A stretch of 64,000 bases of DNA. Source: Vescimonas fastidiosa (GTDB lineage: Bacteria > Bacillota > Clostridia > Oscillospirales > Oscillospiraceae). This document shows, piece by piece, positions 41,771 to 49,787 of this stretch; position 1 is the first letter of the stretch, and the number at the start of each line of letters is the position of its first letter. A program made the position numbers and the translations under genes. Under the pieces are notes generated by a model. The model ran no database searches and was not told the origin of the DNA. It was given only the letters and a program-made list of their open reading frames with translations. The stretch spans positions 434,001 through 498,000 of the forward strand of contig NZ_AP023416.1 in assembly GCF_018326305.1 (NCBI RefSeq), read 5' to 3'.

Positions 41771-42846
41771 AGCTCCTGCACGCGGCCGACCTGCACTTAG
41801 ACAGCGCCTTTGCCGGTCTCAGCGACCGGGAGGCTGCTCTGTGCCGGGAGGAGAGCCGCACCACGGTGCGCCGCCTGGTGGACTGGGGCAACGACCATGG
41901 AGCCGATGTGATGCTGCTGGCCGGAGACCTTTTCGACTCCGACCGGCTTTACAGTCAGACGGCCCAGACCTTGGCCCTGGCTCTGGGGCGCTTTCGGGGC
42001 AAGATTTTTCTGGCCCCGGGCAACCATGATTTTTACGCCCCCGGCAGCAGCTATGACACCGTAGCCTGGCCGGAAAATGTGCATATTTTCACCGCCCCGA
42101 CGGCCCGGACGGTAGCCTTGCCGGAGCTGAACGCCTCTGTTACCGGGGCGGCCTTCACCGCCGCCGAGGAGCGCACGGGCCTGGATGGTGCGGCCTTCGG
42201 CGGAGACGATGCCCCCATTCGCCTGGGTGTTCTCCACGGTGAGGTAACGGCGGGGGAGAGCCGGTATCGCCCCATTCCCCCGGCGGAAATAGAAAAAACC
42301 GGCCTTACCTATCTGGCCCTGGGTCATGTTCACCGCTTTGGCGGCGTGCAGCGGGCAGGGGCTACCGCCTACGCCTATCCCGGCTGCCTGCCCGGCCGGG
42401 GCTTTGACGAGACCGGGGACAAGGGCTTCCTGTTCGGCGAGGTGACTGAAAAGGGCGCCGACCTGGACTTTATCCCCTTTGCCCGGCGGCGCTACCTGAG
42501 CGTCACGGCGGATATTACGGACCGGGACCCGGCGGAGGCTGTGCGCCGGGCCTTGGGACCCGGCTGCGGGGGCGATGTATGCCGGGTTTTGCTCACCGGC
42601 GCCCGACGGGAGGATTTCTCCCTGGGGGCTCTGGAGGAGGAGCTGACGGGCCTTTGCGCGGCCCTGACCTTTTCTGATGAGACCTATCCGGAGGAGGATA
42701 TTTGGGCTCGGTGCGGAGAGGACTCTCTGCGGGGGCTTTTCCTGCAGGAGCTGCGGGGGCGCTACGATGGGGCATCGGAGGAAGAGAAGAAGGAGATCCT
42801 CCTGGCGGTGCGCTTCGGCCTGGCGGCCCTGGACAATAGAGACTAA
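41767..42846 (+). CDS. SbcD/YhaO-like DNA repair exonuclease subunit
   Basis: A 359-residue calcineurin-like metallophosphoesterase. The metal motifs ADLHLDS (Asp8, His10), LLAGDLFDSD, APGNHDFY, VLHGEV and ALGHVHRFG are present in order. The C-terminal capping domain is less conserved. Such proteins usually pair with an SbcC/YhaN-type SMC ATPase, but none is encoded next to it; repeat copy F and asparaginase follow. It overlaps the deacylase gene by 4 bases (ATGA). Confidence 0.86.
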   Translation: MKLLHAADLHLDSAFAGLSDREAALCREESRTTVRRLVDWGNDHGADVMLLAGDLFDSDRLYSQTAQTLALALGRFRGKIFLAPGNHDFYAPGSSYDTVAWPENVHIFTAPTARTVALPELNASVTGAAFTAAEERTGLDGAAFGGDDAPIRLGVLHGEVTAGESRYRPIPPAEIEKTGLTYLALGHVHRFGGVQRAGATAYAYPGCLPGRGFDETGDKGFLFGEVTEKGADLDFIPFARRRYLSVTADITDRDPAEAVRRALGPGCGGDVCRVLLTGARREDFSLGALEEELTGLCAALTFSDETYPEEDIWARCGEDSLRGLFLQELRGRYDGASEEEKKEILLAVRFGLAALDNRD

Positions 42847-42849
42847 ATA

Positions 42850-43038
42850 ACCTGGCGAAAAAACTTCGTTTTTTCTGCCAAGGGGTTTGCAGCCTGCTGC
42901 GCGCATAATTTTGCCGCATAGCGGCAAAATTCCACACTGGCAGTCTGAGAGGTATTTTTCCCCACGCGCATGTCGCGGTGAAAAATGATTTGAATTTTTT
43001 GCCGCCTGCGGGCGGCAAACTCTGCGAGGCTTTTTGAA
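42850..43038 (+). repeat. Four-hairpin interspersed repeat, copy F (type 2)
   Basis: Type 2 member starting 4 bases after a stop codon. Hairpin 1 TGGCGAAAAAAC/GTTTTTTCTGCCA, hairpin 2 AATTTTGCCGC/GCGGCAAAATT, hairpin 3 ATTTTTCCCC/GGTGAAAAAT, hairpin 4 TTTGCCGCC/GGGCGGCAAA. It ends only about 13 bases before the ribosome site of the asparaginase gene. Confidence 0.9.
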
Positions 43039-43061
43039 AAGCTGCGTTATAAGAGGTGTGT

Positions 43062-44057
43062 ATGAAGAAGATTCTCATGGTCGGCACCGGAGGCACCATC
43101 GCCTCGGAGATGACCGCCGAGGGCCTGGCCCCGGAGCTGAACACGGAGCAGCTGCTGGAATTCATCCCGGACATCGGGAAGTTCTGCCGGGTAGACTGCC
43201 TCCAGCTTTATAACCTGGACAGCACCAATATCCGCCCCGCGGACTGGCTGGGCGTGGCGGACCTCCTGCGCAAAAGCTACGATGCCTACGACGGCTTCGT
43301 TATCAGCCATGGCACCGATACCATGGCCTATACGGCGGCGGCCCTGAGCTACCTGGTCCAGGGCAGCGCCAAGCCCATCGTCCTCACCGGGGCCCAAAAG
43401 CCCATTTGGTTCGACGGCACGGACTCCAAGCGCAACCTGACGGACGCCTTTCTCTACGCCTGCCGGGGCTGCGGGGGCGTGCAGATCGTCTTTAACGGCA
43501 AGGTGATTTTAGGTACCCGGGCGCGAAAGACCTTTTCCAAGAGCTTTCAGGCTTTTTCCAGCGTCAACTACCCGGATCTGGCGGTGCTGCAGGATGAGAG
43601 ACTGCTCCAATATATCCGCACGGAGAGCCTGCCCCGGCCCGTTTTCTATGATAAGCTTTGCGAAAATGTGGGCCTGCTGAAGCTGATCCCCGGCACCAAG
43701 CGGGAGCTGGTGGAGTTTATGATGGAGCGCTATGACGGCATCGTGGTGGAGAGCTTCGGCGTGGGCGGCCTGCCGGAGTATCCCGGGGAGGAGTTTTATC
43801 CCCTGGTGCAGCGGGCGGTGGAGCAGGGCAAGATCGTGGTGATGACCACCCAGGTACCCAACGAGGGCAGCGACCTGTCGGTGTACCATGTGGGCGGACA
43901 CCTGAAAAACACCCTGCACCTGCTGGAGGCCTTCGACATGACCACCGAGGCCGCTGTGTGCAAGCTCATGTGGATCCTGGGGCAGACCCGGGAATTTGAG
44001 CAGGTACGGGCGCTGTTTAACCGCCCGGTGGCCTGGGATATTCTCACCCAAAGCTGA
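43062..44057 (+). CDS. ansA: L-asparaginase, type I
   Basis: A 331-residue cytoplasmic-type asparaginase converting asparagine to aspartate and ammonia. The two catalytic threonine motifs are GTGGTIAS near the N-terminus and SHGTDTMAYTA near residue 85, with ALSYLVQGSAKPIVLTGAQ following. No signal peptide is present. ATG at 43062 follows AAGAGG; a GTG two codons earlier is in frame. No separate promoter is visible between the SbcD-like gene and this one other than within repeat copy F. Confidence 0.93.
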   Translation: MKKILMVGTGGTIASEMTAEGLAPELNTEQLLEFIPDIGKFCRVDCLQLYNLDSTNIRPADWLGVADLLRKSYDAYDGFVISHGTDTMAYTAAALSYLVQGSAKPIVLTGAQKPIWFDGTDSKRNLTDAFLYACRGCGGVQIVFNGKVILGTRARKTFSKSFQAFSSVNYPDLAVLQDERLLQYIRTESLPRPVFYDKLCENVGLLKLIPGTKRELVEFMMERYDGIVVESFGVGGLPEYPGEEFYPLVQRAVEQGKIVVMTTQVPNEGSDLSVYHVGGHLKNTLHLLEAFDMTTEAAVCKLMWILGQTREFEQVRALFNRPVAWDILTQS

Positions 44058-44078
44058 AAACCGGGGCTGGCTGCGGCC

Positions 44079-44107
44079 TTGACAATCCGCGCCCTGCGCG
44101 ATACAAT
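44079..44107 (+). promoter_or_regulatory. proS promoter
   Basis: TTGACA (44079-44084) and TACAAT (44102-44107), 17-base spacer; about 55-base leader. Confidence 0.8.
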
Positions 44108-44166
44108 ATTTAGTTAGAATACATCTTTTTGAAAATTATTTTATAGAAAAAGTTAGGAGATACATC

Positions 44167-45606
44167 ATGGCTAAAGACCAGAGAAATGTGGAAGCCATCA
44201 CCCCCATGGAGGTGGACTTCGCCAAGTGGTACACCGATATTTGCCTGAAAGCGGAGCTGGTGGATTACGCCTCCGTCAAGGGTTTTATGATCCTGCGGCC
44301 CTACGGCTATGCCATTTGGGAAAATATTCAGCGCATCATGGACGGAATGTTTAAGAAAACCGGCCATGTGAATGTGGCTATGCCCGTGCTGATCCCGGAG
44401 AGCCTGCTGAAAAAGGAGGGGGAGCTGGTAGAGGGCTTTGCCCCGGAGGTGGCCTGGGTCACCCACGGCGGCAGCGAGAAGCTGGAGGAGCGCCTGGCCT
44501 TCCGGCCCACCTCCGAGACCATGTTCTGTGACCACTGGCACAATGTGCTCCAGAGCTACCGGGAGCTGCCCATGCTCTATAACCAGTGGTGCTCCGTCAT
44601 CCGGTGGGAAAAAACCACCCGTCCCTTCCTGCGCTCCCGTGAGTTCTGGTGGCAGGAGGGCCATACCATCCACGAGACGGCGGAGGAGGCCATTGCCGAG
44701 ACCGAGCAGCAGCTGAACTGCTACGCCGACTTCTGCCGGGATGCTCTGGCTATGCCTGTGGTCAAGGGCCGCAAGACCGAGAAGGAGAAGTTCGCCGGGG
44801 CCGAGGCCACCTACACCATCGAGGCCATGATGAAGGACCATAAGGCCCTCCAGTCCGGCACCAGCCACTACTTCGGCGACAAGTTCTCCCGGGCCTACGA
44901 TGTGACCTTTACGGGCCGGGACAATAAGCTGCAGTACCCCTTCCAGACTTCCTGGGGCACCACCACCCGCCTCATCGGCGCCTGCATCATGACCCATTCC
45001 GACAATAACGGTCTGGTCCTGCCCCCGGCGGTGGCACCCATTCAGGTGATCGTTCTGCCCATCGCCCAGCACAAGCCCGGCGTATTGGATGCCGCTGCGG
45101 CGCTGCGGGACCGGCTGGAGAAGCTGGGCCTGCGGGTGAAAATGGACGATAGTGAGCAGTCCCCCGGCTGGAAGTTCGCCCAGTACGAGATGAAGGGCGT
45201 GCCCCTGCGGGTGGAGATCGGCCCCAAGGATATGGAAAAGCAGCAGTGCTGCGTAGCCCGCCGTGATACCGGCGAAAAGACCTTCGTGCCCCTGTCTGAC
45301 CTGGAGAGCGCCGTGCAGTCTCTGCTGCAGGACATCCACGATAACCTCTACGCTATGGCCGAGAAGAACCTGGAGGACAATACCTTTGACTTCACCACCT
45401 GGGAGGAGGTCAAGGAGATGGCCCAGGGCAAGGGCGGCTTTGCCCGGACCAAGTGGTGCGGCAGCCTGGAGTGTGAGCTGGCTATGAAGGAAAAGGCCGG
45501 TGTTTCCAGCCGCTGCATGCCCCTGAAGCAGTCCGGCACCACCGGCAAATGCCCTGTGTGCGGCAAGGAATGTACCACAGACATTTACTGGGGCGTGGCG
45601 TATTAA
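44167..45606 (+). CDS. proS: Proline--tRNA ligase, short (archaeal/eukaryotic-like) type
   Basis: A 479-residue class II synthetase charging tRNA(Pro). It belongs to the short ProS form (ProS type 3) without the ~180-residue bacterial INS editing domain. Class II motifs include FRPTSETMFCDHW, RWEKTTRPFLRSREFWWQEG and the ATP-site GTTTRLIGACIMTHSDNNG-like region, followed by the anticodon-binding domain and the C-terminal extension CPVCGKECTTDIYWGVAY typical of this form. AGTTAGGAG precedes the ATG. It is monocistronic, followed at once by repeat copy G. Confidence 0.95.
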   Translation: MAKDQRNVEAITPMEVDFAKWYTDICLKAELVDYASVKGFMILRPYGYAIWENIQRIMDGMFKKTGHVNVAMPVLIPESLLKKEGELVEGFAPEVAWVTHGGSEKLEERLAFRPTSETMFCDHWHNVLQSYRELPMLYNQWCSVIRWEKTTRPFLRSREFWWQEGHTIHETAEEAIAETEQQLNCYADFCRDALAMPVVKGRKTEKEKFAGAEATYTIEAMMKDHKALQSGTSHYFGDKFSRAYDVTFTGRDNKLQYPFQTSWGTTTRLIGACIMTHSDNNGLVLPPAVAPIQVIVLPIAQHKPGVLDAAAALRDRLEKLGLRVKMDDSEQSPGWKFAQYEMKGVPLRVEIGPKDMEKQQCCVARRDTGEKTFVPLSDLESAVQSLLQDIHDNLYAMAEKNLEDNTFDFTTWEEVKEMAQGKGGFARTKWCGSLECELAMKEKAGVSSRCMPLKQSGTTGKCPVCGKECTTDIYWGVAY

Positions 45607-45609
45607 GAC

Positions 45610-45797
45610 ACCTGGCGAAAAATCTTTGATTTTTCTGCCAAAAGGCTTGCAGCCTGCTGCGCGCATAATTTTTGCTCTGGGCGCAAAAATTCCACACTTG
45701 CAGTCTGAGAGGTATTTTTCCCCACGCGCATGTCGCGGTGAAAAATGATTTAATTTTTTCGCGTCTGCGGACGCGAACTCTGCGAGGCTTTTTGCGA
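45610..45797 (+). repeat. Four-hairpin interspersed repeat, copy G (type 2)
   Basis: Type 2 member starting 4 bases after the proS stop. Hairpin 1 TGGCGAAAAATC/GATTTTTCTGCCA, hairpin 2 AATTTTTGC/GCAAAAATT, hairpin 3 ATTTTTCCCC/GGTGAAAAAT. Hairpin 4 differs from all other copies (TTCGCGTC/GGACGCGAA) with both sides changed together. Confidence 0.9.
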
Positions 45798-45803
45798 ATA
45801 AGC

Positions 45804-45833
45804 TGACCGGCGCGGATAAATTTCCGCGCCGGT
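45804..45833 (+). terminator. Hairpin downstream of copy G
   Basis: GACCGGCGCGG pairs with CCGCGCCGGTC around an AT-rich loop, followed by TTTA. It lies 28 bases before the XRE gene. Confidence 0.65.
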
Positions 45834-45861
45834 CTTTACAGGATGGGGGCGAAACAACGCT

Positions 45862-46083
45862 ATGGCTGACTATACGGAAATTTTGCGGGAGCTGCGAGAG
45901 GACAGCGACTTGACCCAGGCGCAGGTGGCGGCGGCGCTGGGGACTACGCAGCAGGTGTATGCCCGGTATGAAAAGGGCATAAACGAGCTGCCCGTGCGGC
46001 ATTTACGGGCGCTTTGCCTGCTGTATGAGGTCAGCGCGGACTACATTTTGGGTCTGCCGGAGGGGCTGAAACGGCCTCGGTAA
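45862..46083 (+). CDS. XRE-family helix-turn-helix regulator
   Basis: A 73-residue protein consisting of one Cro/CI-type helix-turn-helix domain: LRELREDSDLTQAQVAAALG, TQQVYARYEKG recognition helix region and LRALCLLYEVSADYILGL. No sensor or oligomerisation domain is attached. It stands alone between proS and the ribosomal S10 operon; targets are unknown. GATGGGGG-type bases precede the ATG, a weak ribosome site. Confidence 0.88.
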   Translation: MADYTEILRELREDSDLTQAQVAAALGTTQQVYARYEKGINELPVRHLRALCLLYEVSADYILGLPEGLKRPR

Positions 46084-46135
46084 AAATTTCGGCACCCCTT
46101 ACAAAAATATTTCAAAATTTTATAAAAATGAGACG

Positions 46136-46164
46136 AAAACCCCCTTGACAAAAAGGGGGTTTTC
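46136..46164 (+). terminator. Terminator-like hairpin overlapping the S10 operon promoter
   Basis: AAAACCCCCTT pairs with AAGGGGGTTTT. The loop and right arm contain the -35 hexamer TTGACA of the downstream promoter, so the XRE gene terminator and the S10 promoter share the same bases. Confidence 0.65.
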
Positions 46165-46173
46165 CTATATTAT
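46145..46173 (+). promoter_or_regulatory. S10-spc-alpha operon promoter
   Basis: TTGACA (46145-46150) and TATTAT (46168-46173), 17-base spacer, followed by a ~290-base leader. Confidence 0.75.
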
Positions 46174-46179
46174 AAGCAG

Positions 46180-46471
46180 GTACGCGCATCATGGGTGCTG
46201 CACACCCGGGAGCGTTTACAAATGCGATGAACCGGGAGATTGCTCCGCAAGGAGGTAACTTTCGGGGAGTATGTCCGATAATCGGGCGGCTGAGAAGAAC
46301 CTCTACGCCAGCGTAGATCGCTGTGCCAGAGTGACACCGGCCGGAGTTCGTGCCGGTGTTTCTTATGAGTCGGAATGATACGCACGGGTGAGCGTATAGA
46401 AATTCTTCTCGCCGTACGGAACGCGGCCCTCGCAAAACACAAACCGTACGAAAAATGGAGGAACAAACCAA
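46180..46471 (+). ncRNA. Structured leader of the S10 operon
   Basis: No gene is supported. Inverted repeats include GGGTG/CACCC near 46194-46208, CTACGC/GCGTAG near 46302-46316, and the stem ACACCGGC/GCCGGTGT near 46335-46360 followed by TTTCTT, which could be an attenuator. Long S10 leaders with L4-controlled attenuation are established in other bacteria; a match to a known leader class could not be made. Confidence 0.5.
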
Positions 46472-46780
46472 ATGGCAAAAGAAATGATTCGCATTCGCCT
46501 GAAGGCCTATGACCACCAGGTCATCGACAAGTCCGCTGAGCAGATCGTGGAGACCGCTAAGCGCAACGGCGCCACCGTGTCCGGCCCCATCCCTCTGCCC
46601 ACCAAGAAGGAGATCGTCACCATCCTGCGCGCTACCCACAAGTATAAGGACAGCCGCGAGCAGTTCGAGCGCCGCACCCACAAGAGACTGATCGACATCA
46701 CCAATTCCAACCCCAAGACCGTGGAGGCCCTGATGGACCTGGATCTGCCCGCGGGTGTGGAAATCGAGATCAAGCTGTAA
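46472..46780 (+). CDS. rpsJ: 30S ribosomal protein S10
   Basis: A 102-residue S10 ([20 protein letters not shown], then [10 protein letters not shown] and [20 protein letters not shown]), a 30S head protein also known as the NusE elongation factor partner of NusB. It opens the S10 operon. GGAGG lies about 10 bases before the ATG. A further 192-base structured spacer separates it from rplC. Confidence 0.98.
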   Translation: MAKEMIRIRLKAYDHQVIDKSAEQIVETAKRNGATVSGPIPLPTKKEIVTILRATHKYKDSREQFERRTHKRLIDITNSNPKTVEALMDLDLPAGVEIEIKL

Positions 46781-46972
46781 TTATACCTTATATAATATAG
46801 CGCATCTCAAATTGACCCCTGCGCCGGAGTGCGCAAAACCATTTATCATTGCTTGCAAGCCCATCGTCCGTCGACTTGCGTGAGACGGGCGGGGTTAAGT
46901 CGGCAGAGCAAGCGGCCTGTACCCAATGCAGACTGAACTATGCCGACCAATAACCTTTAAGGAGGATCATAC
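46781..46972 (+). promoter_or_regulatory. Structured spacer between rpsJ and rplC
   Basis: A 192-base gap, unusually long for this operon. It holds a perfect -10-like TATAAT at 46791 without a clear -35, a hairpin CGTCCGTC/GAGACGGGCG (about 46865-46892), and a long stem GTCGGC/GCCGAC (46898-46948). It may be a second ribosomal-protein-responsive leader or an RNA-processing site. Confidence 0.45.
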
Positions 46973-47692
46973 ATGAAAGCAATCATCGGCAAGAAAGTTG
47001 GCATGTCTCAGATCTTCGACGAAAACGGCAAGGTCATTCCCGTCACTGTTATCGAGGCGGGTCCCTGCACCGTCGTTCAGAAGAAGACTTCCGAGAAGGA
47101 AGGCTATGAGTCTGTCCAGCTGGGCTTTGAGGATGTTCCCGAGCGGAAGCTGACCAAGCCCGAAATGGGCCACCTGAACAAGGCTGGCGTGGCCCCCAAG
47201 AAGTACCTGCGCGAGTTTAACCTGGAAAACGCCGCCGAGCTGAACATCGGTGACATCGTCAAGGCCGACACCTTCAAGGAGGGCGACTTTGTGGATGTGA
47301 CCGGCACCAGCAAGGGCCACGGCTACCAGGGTCCCATCAAGCGCCACGGCGCACAGCGCACCCCCATGAGCCACGGCGGCGGCCCCGTCCATCGTCATGC
47401 CGGCTCCATGGGCTCCACCACCGATCCCAGCCGTATCTTCAAGGGCCACATCGGCGCCGGTCAGATGGGCTGCGATACCGTCACCGTCCAGAACCTGGAT
47501 GTGGTGAAGGTGGACGCTGACCTGAATCTCATCGCTGTTCGCGGTGCCGTGCCCGGCCCCAAGGGCGGCCTGGTTCTCATCAAGAGCACCGTCAAGACCC
47601 ACCGCGTCAAGAATGTGGAGGCCGGTATCAGCAACAACCCGCAGAAGGCTTCCGGCCGCAATCCCCAGAAGGCCTCTGCGCGTAATAAGTAA
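46973..47692 (+). CDS. rplC: 50S ribosomal protein L3
   Basis: A 239-residue L3, an early 50S assembly protein near the peptidyl transferase centre. Family phrases are KVGMSQIFDENGKVIPVTVI and the central loop GPIKRHGAQRTPMSHGGG. The C-terminus is extended by a basic repeat (NPQKASGRNPQKASARNK), about 25 residues longer than typical L3. AAGGAGG precedes the ATG. Confidence 0.98.
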   Translation: MKAIIGKKVGMSQIFDENGKVIPVTVIEAGPCTVVQKKTSEKEGYESVQLGFEDVPERKLTKPEMGHLNKAGVAPKKYLREFNLENAAELNIGDIVKADTFKEGDFVDVTGTSKGHGYQGPIKRHGAQRTPMSHGGGPVHRHAGSMGSTTDPSRIFKGHIGAGQMGCDTVTVQNLDVVKVDADLNLIAVRGAVPGPKGGLVLIKSTVKTHRVKNVEAGISNNPQKASGRNPQKASARNK

Positions 47693-47711
47693 GGAAAGGA
47701 GTGCTTGAACA

Positions 47712-48335
47712 ATGTCTACTATTAAAGTTTTGAACATGGCCGGCGCAGAAGTCGGTACCGTGGAGCTGAAGGACAGCATCTTTGGCATCGAGCCCAATGC
47801 GTGCGTCGTTCACGAAGTGGTGAAAAATCACCTGGCAAACTGCAGACAGGGTACCCAGAGCGCTCTGACCCGTGCTGAAGTTTCCGGCGGCGGCAAGAAG
47901 CCCTGGCGTCAGAAGGGCACCGGTCACGCCCGTCAGGGCAGCACCCGTGCGCCCCAGTGGACCCACGGCGGCATCGTGTTTGCCCCCAAGCCCCGCAGCT
48001 ATTCTTATGTCCTGAATAAGAAGGTCAAGAGACTGGCTATGAAGTCTGCTCTGTCCGCCAAGGCAGCCGCAGGCGAGATCATCGTGGTGGATTCCATCAA
48101 GATGGACGCTATCAAGACCAAGGACTTCCGCACCTTCCTGGGCGCCGTTAAGGCAGAGGGCAAGGCTCTGGTGGTCACTCCTGCCAAGGATGAGATCATC
48201 GTTAAGTCCGCCCGCAACATCCCCGGCGTGGAGACCGCTATGGCCAACCTGATCAATGTCTATGATATTCTCAAGGCCAAGTACCTGGTCATCGACAAGG
48301 AAGCCCTCGCAGTAATCGAGGAGGTGTTCGCATAA
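47712..48335 (+). CDS. rplD: 50S ribosomal protein L4
   Basis: A 207-residue L4 with the extended tunnel loop ([20 protein letters not shown]) that lines the exit tunnel and where macrolide-resistance changes occur in other bacteria. L4 is the usual autoregulator of S10 operons. Its stop overlaps rplW by one base (TAATG). Confidence 0.98.
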   Translation: MSTIKVLNMAGAEVGTVELKDSIFGIEPNACVVHEVVKNHLANCRQGTQSALTRAEVSGGGKKPWRQKGTGHARQGSTRAPQWTHGGIVFAPKPRSYSYVLNKKVKRLAMKSALSAKAAAGEIIVVDSIKMDAIKTKDFRTFLGAVKAEGKALVVTPAKDEIIVKSARNIPGVETAMANLINVYDILKAKYLVIDKEALAVIEEVFA

Positions 48336-48631
48336 TGGCAACCGTATACGACATCATTATTCGTCCCATCATCACCGAGCGCTCCATGGCTGCTACCGGC
48401 GAGAAGAAGTATGTCTTCGAGGTAGCTCCCACCGCCGGCAAGATCGAGATCAAGGACGCCGTGGAGAAGATCTTCGGCGTGAAGGTGGCAAAGGTCAACA
48501 CCATCAACTACGATGGCAAGGCCAAGCGCCTGGGCGCCGGCCGTCCCGGCAAGCGCAAGAGCTGGAAGAAAGCTTATGTCCAGCTGACCAAGGATTCCAA
48601 GACCATCGAGTTCTTCGAAGGTATGGTCTGA
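48335..48631 (+). CDS. rplW: 50S ribosomal protein L23
   Basis: A 98-residue L23 at the tunnel exit, docking site for trigger factor and SRP. Phrases: [33 protein letters not shown] and [13 protein letters not shown]. One-base overlap with rplD. Confidence 0.98.
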   Translation: MATVYDIIIRPIITERSMAATGEKKYVFEVAPTAGKIEIKDAVEKIFGVKVAKVNTINYDGKAKRLGAGRPGKRKSWKKAYVQLTKDSKTIEFFEGMV

Positions 48632-48651
48632 TAACGGAAGGAGTGTAAAGA

Positions 48652-49488
48652 ATGTCTATTAAAACCTTTAAGCCGACCACACCCTCCCGCAGACACATGA
48701 CTGTCAACGGCTTCGACGGCATCAACAAGCACGCCAAGCCCGAGGCAAGCCTGACCGAGGTCCTGAAGAAGAATGCTGGTCGCAATAGCTATGGCCGCAT
48801 CACCGTCCGTCATCGCGGCGGCGGCGAGAAGCGCAAGTACCGTATCATCGACTTCAAGCGCGACAAGATGGACATGGAAGCCACCGTCCTGCAGCTGGAG
48901 TACGATCCCAACCGCAGCGCCAACATCGCGCTGGTGCAGTATGAGGATGGCGAGAAGCGTTACATCATCGCTCCCGTGGGCCTGAAGGCCGGGGACAAGG
49001 TCCTCTCCTCCGCCGCTGCCGACATTAAGCCCGGCAACTGCCTGCCCATCGCCAACATCCCCGTTGGTACTGTCATTCACAACATCGAGATGCATCCCGG
49101 CCGCGGCGCCCAGCTGGTTCGCTCCGCCGGTGCCTATGCCCAGCTGATGGCTAAGGAGGGCGACAACGCCCAGGTCCGTATGCCCTCCGGCGAGGTGCGC
49201 ATCATCCGCACCAACTGCAAGGCCTGCATCGGCCAGGTGGGTAACCTGGAGCACGAGAATGTGCAGATCGGTAAGGCCGGCCGCAAGCGCCACATGGGTT
49301 GGCGTCCCACCGTCCGCGGCTCCGTCATGAACCCCTGCGACCACCCCCACGGCGGTGGTGAAGGTAAGTCCCCCGTGGGTCGTCCCGGCCCTGTCACTCC
49401 TTGGGGCAAGCCTGCTATGGGTTACAAGACCCGCAAGAAGAAGAACCCCACCGACAAGTTCATTGTCAAGCGTCGTAATGTGAAGTAA
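48652..49488 (+). CDS. rplB: 50S ribosomal protein L2
   Basis: A 278-residue L2, a core protein needed for subunit joining and peptidyl transfer. It shows [18 protein letters not shown], the zinc-independent SH3 region and the functionally important C-terminal loop with [27 protein letters not shown] precedes the ATG. Confidence 0.98.
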   Translation: MSIKTFKPTTPSRRHMTVNGFDGINKHAKPEASLTEVLKKNAGRNSYGRITVRHRGGGEKRKYRIIDFKRDKMDMEATVLQLEYDPNRSANIALVQYEDGEKRYIIAPVGLKAGDKVLSSAAADIKPGNCLPIANIPVGTVIHNIEMHPGRGAQLVRSAGAYAQLMAKEGDNAQVRMPSGEVRIIRTNCKACIGQVGNLEHENVQIGKAGRKRHMGWRPTVRGSVMNPCDHPHGGGEGKSPVGRPGPVTPWGKPAMGYKTRKKKNPTDKFIVKRRNVK

Positions 49489-49503
49489 GGGAGGCAAGAG
49501 AAT

Positions 49504-49767
49504 ATGAGCAGATCTATTAAAAAAGGCCCGTATGTTGCCCCGGAGCTTCTCAAGCGGGTCGAAGAGATGAACGCAAAGGGCGAGAAGAATGTGCTGAAGA
49601 CCTGGAGCCGCAGCTCCACCATCTTCCCCGCATTCGTGGGTCACACCATCGCAGTGCATGATGGCCGCCGCCATGTGCCCGTATATATCCAGGAGGATAT
49701 GGTGGGTCACAAGCTGGGTGAGTTCGCTCCCACCCGCACTTTCCGCGGCCACGCAAAGTCTAAGTAA
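49504..49767 (+). CDS. rpsS: 30S ribosomal protein S19
   Basis: An 87-residue S19 of the 30S head ([56 protein letters not shown]). It lies 15 bases after rplB with AGGGAGG upstream. Confidence 0.98.
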   Translation: MSRSIKKGPYVAPELLKRVEEMNAKGEKNVLKTWSRSSTIFPAFVGHTIAVHDGRRHVPVYIQEDMVGHKLGEFAPTRTFRGHAKSK

Positions 49768-49787
49768 GAAGGAGGATGCAGAATACA

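Noticed and set aside
5730..45797. Open frames through the repeats giving peptides such as SLAEFAARRRQR
   Set aside because: The peptide recurs only because the nucleotide repeat recurs. Frames differ between copies, lack ribosome sites, and stem changes follow base pairing rather than codon positions.
46180..46471. tRNA or 5S rRNA in the S10 leader
   Set aside because: No cloverleaf, TTC arm or CCA-adjacent acceptor stem could be formed; the stems fit an operon leader better.
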